From Anaeromicropila populeti (GTDB lineage Bacteria > Bacillota > Clostridia > Lachnospirales > Lachnospiraceae): a stretch of DNA of 64,000 nt. The notes under the pieces are model-generated. The model searched no databases. It was given only the letters and a program-made list of their open reading frames with translations, and was not told the origin of the DNA. Shown in pieces: positions 43,791 through 53,162 of the stretch; positions within the stretch are counted from its first letter, which is position 1; the number at the start of each line of letters is the position of its first letter. Made by a program: the position numbers and the translations under genes. The stretch is from positions 186,001-250,000 of the forward strand of contig NZ_FOYZ01000001.1 in the NCBI RefSeq assembly GCF_900112775.1. Direction: 5' to 3'.

Positions 43791-46054
43791 TTCCTCCTTT
43801 TTACCCATACTACAACCCCAACAATTAAAATTGCTCCAGGGATAATGAATACAAGAACAGCTCCCCATAAATTAGCCATGTTTCCTGCTATCGTAATATA
43901 GTTTTCATCAAAACTTTTAGAAGGAATACTAATACCAGCTTTCACTTCTGTCATCCATGAAATACTGTCATTTAATATATTTAAATTACCAAATTGATTA
44001 GTGGCTACAATATTAGAATCAATTACATACGGAGTTGACATAATGATTAGCTTGGCTTCTTTTGCCTCTTCACCTTCCTCTGCATCCAGTGTTTCAGTCA
44101 CTGCAACTCCAAGACTAAAGGGTCCTTTGATGTCTCCATCCTCCATTTCAATGGTATTAGAATTTACATCCACCTTTGAGAATGAATCTGGTGATGTATC
44201 TAAGAAAGAAACTACCGAAAGTGTATCTCTTAACTCACTTTGAATCGTAAGCCCCTGTGCGTAAGGAATTACTGCATATTTTCCTTCTGCCTCGGCTGTA
44301 GCTGTAACTTCATGGCTGACATAATCAGGTACCAAATAGGTTGGCATATTATTCATATAATAGCCTGCTCCTTCGACTACAATTCCTTCAACCGTTTCCA
44401 CTCCGTAATTTCCCAAAAATTCATAGAATACATCCATTTTTTCTGTGGTATAGGATGTAAATATAATTGCTTTTCCCCCATTTTCCATATAATCTTTTAT
44501 AATAGATATTTCTGACTCCTGAAAATCATATACTGGACCATTAATAAGAAGCAAGCTGCAATCATCTGGTATACTTTCAGCAGTCAGGGTAGATAACTCT
44601 TCTGTCGTAACATTCTGCTTTTCAATGGACTTAATCACCATTTCATTTAGTGCCGTTTCTCCATGCCCTGTAACAGTATATATTTTAGGAAGTTCGTTAC
44701 TTGTTACATAGGAAATGGCAGAAGTCAGCTGGCCTTCCACGTCTATTCCAGAGTGATACGACTGATAGCTGGAATAATCAATATCAGTAATATATAATTC
44801 TTCTGATGGTAAATATCTGGAGACACCTGTCGTATTATTTACTACAATTAAGCTGTTGTTACTCACATCTTCACTTGTATATTGGGCACAAAAGGCAGGA
44901 TACAATACTGGATCTTTTTTTACAACATTAATTTTTTCACCAGTCTTTTCGTACTTACTTACAATTTTCTCGATTAAGCTATCCTCACTTCCATCTTGAA
45001 CAACATAATAAATAGTAATATCATCCTCTAATCCTTTTACTAAATCAATTGTTGCATCTGAAATCGAATAAAGTCCATTTTTGCTTAAATCAAAGGTTAA
45101 GTCAAGCACGCTGAAAGCCATGTTGATTAAAATGGCTGTAACGGTTACAAAAACCATTACACCTGTTCTATACAAACCAGCAATATTTCGTTTGTCACAT
45201 AAAGATTGTTTTGTAAACAACACTGCTAAAACAACAAATAAAACTGCTACACTAATATAATAAACAATTGCAGTCATATCGAATATGCCCAGTGAAAAAT
45301 TCTCATATCGATCCATTACAGAAAACCAACTTAGTACCTTCACCAGCAGATTATCAAATAATTCTGGTTTTATTCGGTATACTATAACAAGCACTGCCTC
45401 AATCCCCACAAAAAGACCAATAGAAATTTTTATTTTTCGCATTGTTAAATAGATTATATAGCAGAATAGCACTGCCAGAATGGATATCATAATCAAACAT
45501 GATAATTTGTCGCTTGGCAGCATACTGGCTATTCCAGTCATTAAGTATGTCAGCAGCATAACGAGAAAGGTTACTACTGCCGCAATCACCTGGCTCTCTG
45601 TTAAAATCGAAATGAACAAACCAATTGCAATGTAAGCTGCTCCCATTAACGTAAACCCAAGAATACTTGCATATGCGGTTCCAAACGAAACAGTTCCATA
45701 AAGACTTAAAATCAATGGATAAGTACAAGTAACCATAATGCAGACTAAAAATAATGTTATTACTGCAAGATATTTTCCTAAAATGATTTTATAGATTGAA
45801 ACAGGAGACGTAAATAACAGCTGATCTGTCTTTTGCCTTTTTTCTTCTGCCATTAATTTCATAGTTAATATCGGCACCAGAATAATGTACAAAAAATTAA
45901 TTGTATTTAAAACATATTCAAAATTTGCAAGTCCATACACCATGTTATATGCATAAAAATATATTCCTACAATCGCCAAAAAGAATGCGATAAACACATA
46001 TCCTATCATAGAATGGAAATATGATCTCAATTCCTTTTTATATATCGCTAACAT
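43784..46054 (-). CDS. ABC-2 permease fused to GldG-like auxiliary domain
   Basis: A 756-aa protein combining two subunits usually separate. Residues about 1-270 are an ABC-2 permease with six helices (start YKKELRSYFHSMIGYVFIA; KLMAEEKRQKTDQLLF motif). Residues about 290-720 are a GldG/ABC_transp_aux-type exported domain (LDLTFDLSKNGLYSISDAT, TGHGETALNEM, LLINGPVYDFQESE, YMENGGKAIIFT), and a last helix follows (LWGAVLVFIIPGAILIV). Homologues take part in gliding in Bacteroidetes and in unknown export in Clostridia. The ATG at 46054 overlaps the ATPase gene by 7 nt. Confidence 0.9.
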   Translation of the reverse strand: MLAIYKKELRSYFHSMIGYVFIAFFLAIVGIYFYAYNMVYGLANFEYVLNTINFLYIILVPILTMKLMAEEKRQKTDQLLFTSPVSIYKIILGKYLAVITLFLVCIMVTCTYPLILSLYGTVSFGTAYASILGFTLMGAAYIAIGLFISILTESQVIAAVVTFLVMLLTYLMTGIASMLPSDKLSCLIMISILAVLFCYIIYLTMRKIKISIGLFVGIEAVLVIVYRIKPELFDNLLVKVLSWFSVMDRYENFSLGIFDMTAIVYYISVAVLFVVLAVLFTKQSLCDKRNIAGLYRTGVMVFVTVTAILINMAFSVLDLTFDLSKNGLYSISDATIDLVKGLEDDITIYYVVQDGSEDSLIEKIVSKYEKTGEKINVVKKDPVLYPAFCAQYTSEDVSNNSLIVVNNTTGVSRYLPSEELYITDIDYSSYQSYHSGIDVEGQLTSAISYVTSNELPKIYTVTGHGETALNEMVIKSIEKQNVTTEELSTLTAESIPDDCSLLLINGPVYDFQESEISIIKDYMENGGKAIIFTSYTTEKMDVFYEFLGNYGVETVEGIVVEGAGYYMNNMPTYLVPDYVSHEVTATAEAEGKYAVIPYAQGLTIQSELRDTLSVVSFLDTSPDSFSKVDVNSNTIEMEDGDIKGPFSLGVAVTETLDAEEGEEAKEAKLIIMSTPYVIDSNIVATNQFGNLNILNDSISWMTEVKAGISIPSKSFDENYITIAGNMANLWGAVLVFIIPGAILIVGVVVWVKRRKC

Positions 46055-46995
46055 AAGTCTTCTGCCTCCTTTGTTAATTGCAGGAATATCTCTTCTAGGG
46101 AAGTAGAAATACCCTTCATTTCATAAATCGGACACTCTGCTTTTGCAAACGCATAAAATATTTTTTCTCTAAGCTCTTCCTCTTCTGAATAAAAAATTTT
46201 GCAATGTACCAATTCACTAGTCTCTTTTTCAATAAATTTAATTTCCTGAATTTCTTCTATTTCAGTTATAATCTGCTCCACTGCTTCTTTTGATGCCTTT
46301 ACGCTTAACTCAATACCTGTCGCTCCCTTCTGCTGTTTTACTAGGTTATCTGGCGTGTCACGCACTACAAACCTTCCTTTATTTATAATCATTACTTCAT
46401 CACACACCGCACTTACCTCTGAAAGTATGTGGGAGCTTAAAATAATCGTATGCTTTTCACTTAGTTTTTTAATCAAATCTCTAATTTCAATAATCTGCAC
46501 AGGATCTAAACCAACTGTAGGTTCATCCAAAATAATCAGCTCTGGATACCCCATGATTGCTCCTGCTAAACCAACCCTCTGCTTAAATCCTTTTGATAAA
46601 TATCTAATCAAACGTTCCTGAACCTCTGTCAATCCAGTCATTTCTTCAATTTCATGAATCATTTCTATTTTATCTGTTTTTTTAACACCCTTTAAATCCG
46701 CTACAAATTCCAAATATTCCTTTACTTTCATTTCTGGATAAATTGGCGGAATTTCCGGCAAATATCCTATTGACTGTTTTACAATCTCTGGTTCTTCCGT
46801 AATTTCATAACCATTTACCCTGATAGTTCCCTCCGTAGGAGCTATATATCCTGTAATCATATTCATTGTAGTTGATTTACCTGCACCATTCGGACCTAGA
46901 AATCCAAGAATTTTACCTTTTTCCAGTGTAAAGGATAGCTGATCAACCGCTATATAGTTATCATACTTTTTCACCAGGTTAGTTACTTCGATCAT
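46048..46995 (-). CDS. ABC transporter ATP-binding protein (GldA/CcmA-like)
   Basis: A 315-aa ATPase with Walker A GFLGPNGAGKSTTMN, signature YLSKGFKQRVGLAGA and Walker B LIILDEPTVGLD, plus a roughly 95-aa C-terminal extension as in GldA and drug-export ATPases. The ATG at 46995 follows GGAGGGAAGATA. It is the first gene of the operon with the permease/GldG fusion and the DUF4340 protein. A clear promoter is not seen in the 46996-47123 stretch, which is AT-rich. Confidence 0.93.
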   Translation of the reverse strand: MIEVTNLVKKYDNYIAVDQLSFTLEKGKILGFLGPNGAGKSTTMNMITGYIAPTEGTIRVNGYEITEEPEIVKQSIGYLPEIPPIYPEMKVKEYLEFVADLKGVKKTDKIEMIHEIEEMTGLTEVQERLIRYLSKGFKQRVGLAGAIMGYPELIILDEPTVGLDPVQIIEIRDLIKKLSEKHTIILSSHILSEVSAVCDEVMIINKGRFVVRDTPDNLVKQQKGATGIELSVKASKEAVEQIITEIEEIQEIKFIEKETSELVHCKIFYSEEEELREKIFYAFAKAECPIYEMKGISTSLEEIFLQLTKEAEDLC

Positions 46996-47123
46996 TATCT
47001 TCCCTCCTAATAACTATTACATTTTAATTCTACTTGCAGAATATCAAAATATTGTGTACAAATTATGAAATATTTTGTGTTCACAGAATTTTCAAAATTA
47101 GAATTTTCTTCAAATAAAAAAAA

Positions 47124-47151
47124 CTCCATAAACAATTTCTTGCTTATGGAG
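47124..47151 (-). terminator. Terminator of dapA-dapB
   Basis: 8-bp stem CTCCATAA/TTATGGAG with 12-nt loop, followed on the minus strand by a TTTTTTT run. It lies 21 nt after the dapB stop. Confidence 0.92.
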
Positions 47152-47172
47152 AGAATCAATTTTTATTTATTG

Positions 47173-47928
47173 TTATCCTACTACATCACTCATATCATAC
47201 AGACCTGGTTCTTGTCCAGCTAAAAATTTGGCGGCTTCTACGGCACCTTTTGCAAAAACAGCTTTTGAATAGGCCGTATGTTTAAATTCAATTACCTCAT
47301 CTGTTCCTGCAAAAATCACTTCGTGCTCGCCAACGATTGTTCCACCCCGTATTGCTGAAATACCAATCTCTTTTTTTGTTCTTTTTTCTCTTACTCCAGA
47401 ACGGTCATAAACATAATTATATTCCTGGTTCAAAGCTTCATTAATAGAATCTGCCAAAAGCAATGCTGTTCCTGATGGTGCATCTACTTTCTGATTATGA
47501 TGTCTTTCAACAATTTCTATGTCAAAATCTGCGGCCGCCAATGCAGTTGCCGCTTTTTGTAACAATTTACTTAATATTGTGATTCCCAAAGACATATTTG
47601 CAGACTTAAAAATTGCTACCTTGCTGCTGGCTTTTTTAATATTCTGAATCTGTTCTTCAGAAAGTCCTGTTGTACACAAGACAATCGGAATATTTTTATT
47701 AATTCCATACTCTAAAAGCTTGTCATTTGCCTTTGGAGATGCAAAATCAATAATAACATCTGCTTCTATCTCACATTTTTCTATAGAAGAAAATACTGGG
47801 TAACCATTATCTCTATTATCTACAATATCAACTCCTGCAACAATACTGGCAAATTCATCTTTTTGTACAATGCCAGAAATGACTTGACCCATAGCCCCAT
47901 TACAACCGTGCATTATAATTCTTGTCAT
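47173..47928 (-). CDS. dapB: 4-hydroxy-tetrahydrodipicolinate reductase
   Basis: DapB catalyses the NAD(P)H-dependent second step of the diaminopimelate/lysine branch. The protein is 251 aa, normal size. The nucleotide motif is HGCNGAMGQV near the start, then VIIDFASPKANDKL, the catalytic ERHHNQKVDAPSGTALLLA and IRGGTIVGEHEVIF. ATG at 47928 has only a weak ribosome site (GGTG). It follows dapA after a 123-nt gap holding a hairpin, and both should be under the lysine riboswitch upstream of dapA. Confidence 0.97.
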   Translation of the reverse strand: MTRIIMHGCNGAMGQVISGIVQKDEFASIVAGVDIVDNRDNGYPVFSSIEKCEIEADVIIDFASPKANDKLLEYGINKNIPIVLCTTGLSEEQIQNIKKASSKVAIFKSANMSLGITILSKLLQKAATALAAADFDIEIVERHHNQKVDAPSGTALLLADSINEALNQEYNYVYDRSGVREKRTKKEIGISAIRGGTIVGEHEVIFAGTDEVIEFKHTAYSKAVFAKGAVEAAKFLAGQEPGLYDMSDVVG

Positions 47929-47971
47929 TTTTTACACCATCTGCATATTACATCTGGTTACAGATATAATA

Positions 47972-48012
47972 CTGCCATATTTATACAGGTTGAAAGAATC
48001 ATTATATGGCAG
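47972..48012 (-). other. Hairpin between dapA and dapB
   Basis: CTGCCATAT (47972-47980) pairs with ATATGGCAG (48004-48012) around a 23-nt loop. No U run follows, so it may be a processing or stability element within the operon. Confidence 0.4.
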
Positions 48013-48051
48013 ACCTTTCTCATTATATTTTCTTCCAACCTTTTTATCCGT

Positions 48052-48936
48052 TTAGATAATTCCAAGCCTCTTCATTTCAGCTTCCATTACATTTTTCGTT
48101 GCTTCTTCCATTTCTGTCAGTGGTAAACGTAAGCCACCTACCTCCATTCCCATCAGATTCATAGCTTTTTTAACTGGAATAGGACTAACTTCACTAAATA
48201 GTGCCTTGATAAATGGTATATATTTTAATTGCTGTTCCAGACTGCCCTGGAAATCACCATTAAAAAATCTCTCTACTATGTCATGTGTTTCCTTTGGTAG
48301 AACATTGGATAAAACAGATATTACACCTTTTCCGCCAAGTGAAAGAATTGGCAGTATTTGATCATCGTTACCAGAATACAAATCGATTTTCCCATCTGTC
48401 AGATTCATAATCTGTGCAACTTGCGATACATCCCCTGTTGCTTCCTTCACACCTACAATATTGTCAACTTCATGATATAACTTTGCAAGTGTCCCAGGTA
48501 ATAGGTTACACCCTGTTCTAACTGGTACATTATATGGAATTACAGGAATCTTCACTGCATCTGCAATTGCTTTAAAATATGCAATTAATCCATTTTGTGT
48601 TGCCTTGTTGTAATATGGTGTAACAACCAGCAATCCATCTGCTCCATCTTTTTCTGCCAGAACCGAAAGTTCAACTGCTGTCTTGGCACAATTATTACCT
48701 GTTCCTGCAATAACAGGAATCCTCTTTTTCGTAAAATTTACACATGCCTTCACGACTTCTGCATGTTCTTCTTCTGATAAAGTTGCGCACTCTCCTGTTG
48801 TACCACAAACAATAATTGCATCAGTGTTGTTCTTCACTTGAAATTCTACTAATTCCTCTAACTTTTCGTAATTTACCTCTCCGTTTGCCTTCATCGGTGT
48901 AATTAATGCAACACCAGCACCTGTAAAAATTGCCAT
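48052..48936 (-). CDS. dapA: 4-hydroxy-tetrahydrodipicolinate synthase
   Basis: DapA condenses pyruvate with aspartate semialdehyde, the first step towards diaminopimelate and lysine. The protein is 294 aa. The Schiff-base Lys is in IVGVKEATGDVSQ near residue 160, Tyr in VIPYNVPVRTGCN, and ICGTTGECATLSEEEH is conserved. ATG at 48936 has AAAGGAGG 8 nt upstream. It is preceded by a lysine riboswitch and terminator, so it is off when lysine is high. Confidence 0.98.
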   Translation of the reverse strand: MAIFTGAGVALITPMKANGEVNYEKLEELVEFQVKNNTDAIIVCGTTGECATLSEEEHAEVVKACVNFTKKRIPVIAGTGNNCAKTAVELSVLAEKDGADGLLVVTPYYNKATQNGLIAYFKAIADAVKIPVIPYNVPVRTGCNLLPGTLAKLYHEVDNIVGVKEATGDVSQVAQIMNLTDGKIDLYSGNDDQILPILSLGGKGVISVLSNVLPKETHDIVERFFNGDFQGSLEQQLKYIPFIKALFSEVSPIPVKKAMNLMGMEVGGLRLPLTEMEEATKNVMEAEMKRLGII

Positions 48937-49033
48937 AATAAAACCTCCTTTAATTTATATAGATATAAGGCTACTCTGATTCTATGTCAATCGTGCAGAC
49001 ATTTGCCTGACTCGTTGTCTTCTTAACGTAAAT

Positions 49034-49057
49034 GGAGCCCACTTGAAAGTGGGCTCC
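49034..49057 (-). terminator. Riboswitch-controlled terminator before dapA
   Basis: 11-bp stem GGAGCCCACTT/AAGTGGGCTCC (49034-49044, 49047-49057), between the lysine aptamer and dapA, followed by ATTTACGTT on the minus strand. The expected expression platform. Confidence 0.85.
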
Positions 49058-49097
49058 TAAAGAAAATTCCGTAATAAAATCGGGCTAAAATCCTTTA

Positions 49098-49261
49098 GGT
49101 AGCACTCCATCCAGCTTGATGACAGTCATATGATTATTCATCATATGCCCAGGAAATACTTAACAGGTTAATATTCCCTTCGGCATCTTTTCCTTTCTAA
49201 TACCTTCCTCCATGCCTGACCATGTCTGGTACTTTACTCTTAAAAGACGCACCTCTACCTC
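49098..49261 (-). promoter_or_regulatory. Lysine riboswitch (L box) upstream of dapA
   Basis: On the minus strand the 5' end is GAGGTAGAGGTGCG (from 49261), then AGAGTA, GAAAGGAAAAGATGCCGAAGG, CTGGGCATATG and finally the CATCAAGCTGGATGGAGTGC, CTACC end that pairs with GGTAG to close P1. These are the conserved segments of the lysine aptamer. Lysine binding should favour the terminator at 49034-49057 and shut off dapA-dapB. Confidence 0.93.
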
Positions 49262-49304
49262 AAATATTTAACAATTCGAAATATATTTAATTGTTCTTTA
49301 ACCA

Positions 49305-49333
49305 ATCTTAGCATTGATAAAATCTTTTGTCAA
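49305..49333 (-). promoter_or_regulatory. Promoter of the dapA riboswitch leader
   Basis: Minus-strand TTGACA (49333-49328), 17-nt spacer, TAAGAT (49310-49305). Predicted start near 49298 gives a leader of about 360 nt, all accounted for by riboswitch and terminator. Confidence 0.8.
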
Positions 49334-49336
49334 TCC

Positions 49337-49834
49337 TCAATTTTGTAATTCCTTAATTGGAATAATCTCTGAAATCATATCCACATATTCTACTAACTCT
49401 TCTGGTAAATTATGTCCAGTCATAACCAATTTAAAATAGTCATCTCGCAGTTGGATTAACTTTATTACATCATCAATGGTTATAATTCCAAGCTCAATTA
49501 ATCCTAATACTTCGTCTAATACTAAAACGTCACATTCCCCCGTATCAATAACTTTTCGAGCGAAATTGAAACCATTTAAAATATTCTTAATCTCTTCATT
49601 TTGCTGTTCTTTCGTTAAATCCAAGAAATATTCCTGTTCCTTTTCAAAACGAAATAACTTTATATCTGGCTCTAATTTTTTCAAAAACGAAAACTCTTCG
49701 GCATCTCTTCCTTTTAGGAACTGGATAATAATAACCTCATGTCCCATACTGGCTGCTCGAATGCATTGTCCAACGGCAGCTGTCGTTTTACCTTTTCCTT
49801 TGCCGCAATAAACCTGAACAATCTTCTTATTCAT
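49337..49834 (-). CDS. Cob(I)alamin/cob(I)yrinic acid adenosyltransferase (CobO/BtuR family)
   Basis: A 165-aa P-loop enzyme that transfers the adenosyl group of ATP to reduced corrinoid. The nucleotide motif is VYCGKGKGKTTAAVGQC near the start, with VIIIQFLKG and DVLVLDEVLG (Walker-like) following; these fit the CobO/BtuR family and its usual size (about 170-200 aa). It appears slightly short. The ATG at 49834 has GAGGAGG 6 nt upstream; a longer frame to 49849 is less likely. No other cobalamin genes are nearby, so it probably serves scavenging or a dispersed pathway. An extended -10 box is at 49910-49918. Confidence 0.9.
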   Translation of the reverse strand: MNKKIVQVYCGKGKGKTTAAVGQCIRAASMGHEVIIIQFLKGRDAEEFSFLKKLEPDIKLFRFEKEQEYFLDLTKEQQNEEIKNILNGFNFARKVIDTGECDVLVLDEVLGLIELGIITIDDVIKLIQLRDDYFKLVMTGHNLPEELVEYVDMISEIIPIKELQN

Positions 49835-49909
49835 TGTAAGCCTCCTCAAGAGTACCTGATTTAACAGATATTCTCATAAAGTAATTTCAAAATAAATGAA
49901 ACAGTTTGT

Positions 49910-49918
49910 ATTATATCA
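49910..49918 (-). promoter_or_regulatory. Extended -10 promoter of the adenosyltransferase gene
   Basis: Minus-strand TGATATAAT (TGN plus TATAAT); only a weak -35 is seen. Confidence 0.5.
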
Positions 49919-49975
49919 TATCCTTCAGCAAAAATCTATTATAATATTTATCTTCATTTAATTTACCTTTATTTT

Positions 49976-50611
49976 CTATTCATCTCCCAAATACTCCAGC
50001 TTACTTACAGATACTTCATACGCAACTCTTCTTTCTACTTCACTCTCATCTAGTTTCTTTTGATATTCCCTGCTTTGGATTCTACCCCATATTTGAATAT
50101 GTCCACCAATTTGAAATTTCTCAGCGTATCTGGCATTTCTGCCCCAACAGATACATGGTATGTAATCGGACTTTCCATATGGTCTATTTACTGCAAGTAA
50201 CAAATCTGCGATTTCTCTTCCTAATGGAGTCTTACGGTATATTGGCTGTTTACAGATATACCCGTCTAAAAAAATGTAATTTGGTTTTTGACTTACATAT
50301 TCTTCGTCACAAACTACCAACTCACGAACAAATACAGAAAGCATTAAACGGTTTCTATTTTCTTCATGTCGGTTATAAGAACGAAATTGACCTGTTATCT
50401 CAATATTTTTCCCCCTTAAATCCTCATTAATATCAACTAGTCTCTCAGATACCATTAGAGGAATGGTATCATTTGATGTACTTAGTCTATTCACTCTTAC
50501 ATCTAATATGTAAAAGCCCTCCCCAAACACATCATGGCTGTACTGAAATAAACTTTCAACCTCACCAGCAATTGTAACTTGATTGTTTTCAAAAATTTTA
50601 TCGGTCATCAT
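49976..50611 (-). CDS. Single-stranded DNA-binding protein-like, two OB folds
   Basis: A 211-aa protein with two OB-fold modules, about 10-105 (NNQVTIAGEVESLFQYS, IEITGQFRSYN) and about 112-210 (NYIFLDGYICKQPIYRKTPLG, IPCICWGRNARYAEKF, IQIWGRIQSREY). The WGRNARYAE motif is typical of SSB-type proteins and both folds suggest a paralogue of Ssb rather than the main one, which usually has an acidic C-terminal tail; here the tail ends KLEYLGDE. ATG at 50611 follows AGAGGAG. A TATAAT at 50672-50677 is a possible -10. Whether it binds DNA in repair or in a mobile context is not shown. Confidence 0.83.
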   Translation of the reverse strand: MMTDKIFENNQVTIAGEVESLFQYSHDVFGEGFYILDVRVNRLSTSNDTIPLMVSERLVDINEDLRGKNIEITGQFRSYNRHEENRNRLMLSVFVRELVVCDEEYVSQKPNYIFLDGYICKQPIYRKTPLGREIADLLLAVNRPYGKSDYIPCICWGRNARYAEKFQIGGHIQIWGRIQSREYQKKLDESEVERRVAYEVSVSKLEYLGDE

Positions 50612-50711
50612 GTATAACTCCTCTCTTTTTCTTTTAGCGTATGCTAATTGTGTATTTTAAAAATTGTCATTATTATATATATGCACCCTATCACCTTTTT
50701 AGAACTAACTC

Positions 50712-50739
50712 TTGTAAATTTCTTTTTATGTGTTACAAT
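50712..50739 (+). promoter_or_regulatory. Promoter of typA
   Basis: TTGTAA (50712-50717), 16-nt spacer, TGT-TACAAT extended -10 (50731-50739). Confidence 0.75.
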
Positions 50740-50784
50740 AAGAAAGTTAATAATCTTGCACTTATAGAAAGCATGGAGGTCCCT

Positions 50785-52617
50785 ATGATAACTACAAATA
50801 AATCTATTCGAAATATAGCTATTATTGCTCACGTTGACCATGGTAAAACAACTCTTGTAGATGAGCTTCTCAAACAAAGTGGTGTTTTTCGTTCTAACCA
50901 GACTGTTCAAGAGCGGGTCATGGATTCCAACGATATTGAGCGGGAACGTGGTATTACCATACTCTCAAAAAATACTGCTGTATTTTATAATGATATAAAA
51001 ATTAATATTGTTGATACGCCTGGTCATGCAGATTTTGGCGGTGAAGTTGAGCGTGTCTTAAAAATGGTAAATGGCGTAATTCTGGTGGTAGATGCCTTTG
51101 AAGGTGCTATGCCACAAACCAAATTTGTTCTACGTAAAGCACTAGAACTTCAACTCCCTGTTATTGTCTGTATAAATAAAATTGACAGACCAGAAGCACG
51201 TCCAGAAGAAGTAATTGACGAAGTTTTGGAATTGTTCATTGACCTAGATGCCTCTCCAGAGCAGTTAGATTGTCCATTTATCTTCGCCTCAGCTAAATCT
51301 GGTTATGCCTATGAAAATTTATCGGATGAACCTGTTGATATGAAGCCATTATTTCAAAAAATAATTGATTTCATCCCAGCTCCAACAGGAGATCCAGATG
51401 CCTCAACACAAGTTTTAATAAGTACTATCGACTATAATGAATATGTTGGTCGAATTGGTGTTGGTAAAATCGACAACGGATCCTTAAAGGTGAATCAAGA
51501 TGTTGTCATTGTAAATGCCCATGATGAAACAAAATGCAACAAGGTCCGCATCAATAAACTTTATGAATTTGATGGTCTGAAAAAAATTGAAGTTACAGAA
51601 GCCAGTATCGGTTCTATTGTAGCTATTTCAGGTGTTTCAGATCTTCACATTGGCGATACCATCTGTTCTTCCGATAGTCCGGTAGCCATTCCTTTTCAAA
51701 AAATTTCTGAACCAACTATTTCTATGCAGTTTATTGTTAACGATAGTCCTTTGGCTGGCAGAGAAGGTAAATTTGTAACCTCCCGCCATTTACGCGAGCG
51801 CTTATTCCGTGAATTAAATACAGATGTTTCTCTTCGTGTTGAGGAAACAGATACAACTGAAAGCTTTAAAGTTTCAGGCCGTGGCGAGCTTCATCTTTCT
51901 GTATTAATTGAAAATATGCGTCGTGAAGGTTATGAGTTTGCAGTAAGTAAAGCCGAGGTTATATATAAGTCAGATGAAAACGGCAAACAACTTGAACCAA
52001 TTGAACGGGCATTTATTGATGTTCCTGAAGAATTCGCTGGCAGCGTTATTGAAAAACTGAGCGGCCGTAAAGGGGAACTACAGAATATGTCTTCTGCAAA
52101 TGGTTCTTACCAACGGCTTGAATTCCTTATTCCTTCAAGAGGGCTGATTGGTTACCGTGGTGAGTTTCTAACAGATACAAAAGGAAATGGAATTATAAAT
52201 ACTGTTTTCGAAGAGTATGGCCCCTATAGAGGAGATATCCAATATCGTAAACAAGGTTCCCTTATTGCTTTTGAATCTGGCGAGTCCATCACCTATGGCC
52301 TCTTTAACGCACAAGAGCGAGGCATTCTCTTCATCGGACCTGGCGAAAAAGTATACGGTGGTATGGTAGTGGGTCAAAATGCCAAAGCTGAAGATATTGA
52401 AGTAAACGTTTGTAAACGTAAACAATTAACTAACACAAGAGCTTCTGGTTCAGATGATTCCCTAAGACTCGTTCCTAAAAAAGTATTAAGTCTTGAGCAG
52501 GCATTGGAATTTATCGATACAGACGAGTTACTGGAAGTTACTCCAGAAAACTTGAGAATCCGCAAGAAAATATTAGATAGTACTGAACGCTATCGTTCTA
52601 AAAGAAATAGCAAATAA
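50785..52617 (+). CDS. typA: Translational GTPase TypA/BipA
   Basis: A 610-aa ribosome-binding GTPase of the EF-G family that acts in ribosome assembly and stress adaptation. The G1 motif is [17 protein letters not shown]2 [10 protein letters not shown]3 [10 protein letters not shown]4 [10 protein letters not shown]-terminal EF-G-like domains and the BipA-specific end follow ([31 protein letters not shown]). The ATG at 50785 has GGAGG 5 nt upstream; the open frame runs 48 codons further upstream across the promoter and is not used. Monocistronic, with terminator at 52627-52658. Confidence 0.97.
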   Translation: MITTNKSIRNIAIIAHVDHGKTTLVDELLKQSGVFRSNQTVQERVMDSNDIERERGITILSKNTAVFYNDIKINIVDTPGHADFGGEVERVLKMVNGVILVVDAFEGAMPQTKFVLRKALELQLPVIVCINKIDRPEARPEEVIDEVLELFIDLDASPEQLDCPFIFASAKSGYAYENLSDEPVDMKPLFQKIIDFIPAPTGDPDASTQVLISTIDYNEYVGRIGVGKIDNGSLKVNQDVVIVNAHDETKCNKVRINKLYEFDGLKKIEVTEASIGSIVAISGVSDLHIGDTICSSDSPVAIPFQKISEPTISMQFIVNDSPLAGREGKFVTSRHLRERLFRELNTDVSLRVEETDTTESFKVSGRGELHLSVLIENMRREGYEFAVSKAEVIYKSDENGKQLEPIERAFIDVPEEFAGSVIEKLSGRKGELQNMSSANGSYQRLEFLIPSRGLIGYRGEFLTDTKGNGIINTVFEEYGPYRGDIQYRKQGSLIAFESGESITYGLFNAQERGILFIGPGEKVYGGMVVGQNAKAEDIEVNVCKRKQLTNTRASGSDDSLRLVPKKVLSLEQALEFIDTDELLEVTPENLRIRKKILDSTERYRSKRNSK

Positions 52618-52626
52618 TGTTCTTTT

Positions 52627-52658
52627 TTAAGGAGATGTGTGCAAATATGTCTCCTTAA
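52627..52658 (+). terminator. Terminator of typA
   Basis: 9-bp stem TTAAGGAGA/TCTCCTTAA (52627-52635 with 52650-52658), followed by TTTTGCTTTC, about 10 nt after the stop. Confidence 0.85.
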
Positions 52659-52924
52659 TTTTGCTTTCGTTCTTATTTAGCCCTCGAAAAATAAGCTGGC
52701 CTTAGAAATTATGAACGTATCATGTTGCTCCTCTAAATATTCCTACCCAACGTCTTCCTATGTATACACCAATCCTGGATATCCCGAATATTATCTTACT
52801 CTTATGCTTCCATACTAAATGAATACTTTTCATTATGTGCCTTAGCTTTTTATGCTTTTATCTTATCGTAGTAATTCTTATTTCTCGAAATTCCTAAATT
52901 ATTTTACTATCATGTAACATTTAC

Positions 52925-52945
52925 CTGCTATACACTGTATAGCAG
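52925..52945. other. Perfect 9-bp hairpin near a minus-strand start site
   Basis: CTGCTATAC/GTATAGCAG with 3-nt loop. It falls 7 nt after the start predicted from the promoter at 52959-52987, so it may be the 5' stem of a small RNA. No gene is visible in the 52618-53162 stretch, which is AT-rich, with three GATTTCGAG-like repeats. Confidence 0.5.
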
Positions 52946-52958
52946 TACTTCTACTATT

Positions 52959-52987
52959 ATTATACTCGAAATCATGACATCCTTCAA
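52959..52987 (-). promoter_or_regulatory. Orphan promoter, possible small RNA
   Basis: Minus-strand TTGAAG (52987-52982), 17-nt spacer, TATAAT (52964-52959). It is oriented into a stretch with no open frame on the minus strand up to the typA terminator. Confidence 0.5.
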
Positions 52988-53162
52988 TTTCATATCCACA
53001 TAAGTATATAATACAGACTATATTGTAACATTTCTACAGTTATTTGACTATAGCAGTTATAAATAAACCATTTTCTTATTTTGAACTATTTCGACACAAA
53101 GATTGGCGTTGCGACAACCAAAACATTGGATAATTTTGTATTATCTTGTTTCTTGTCATATT

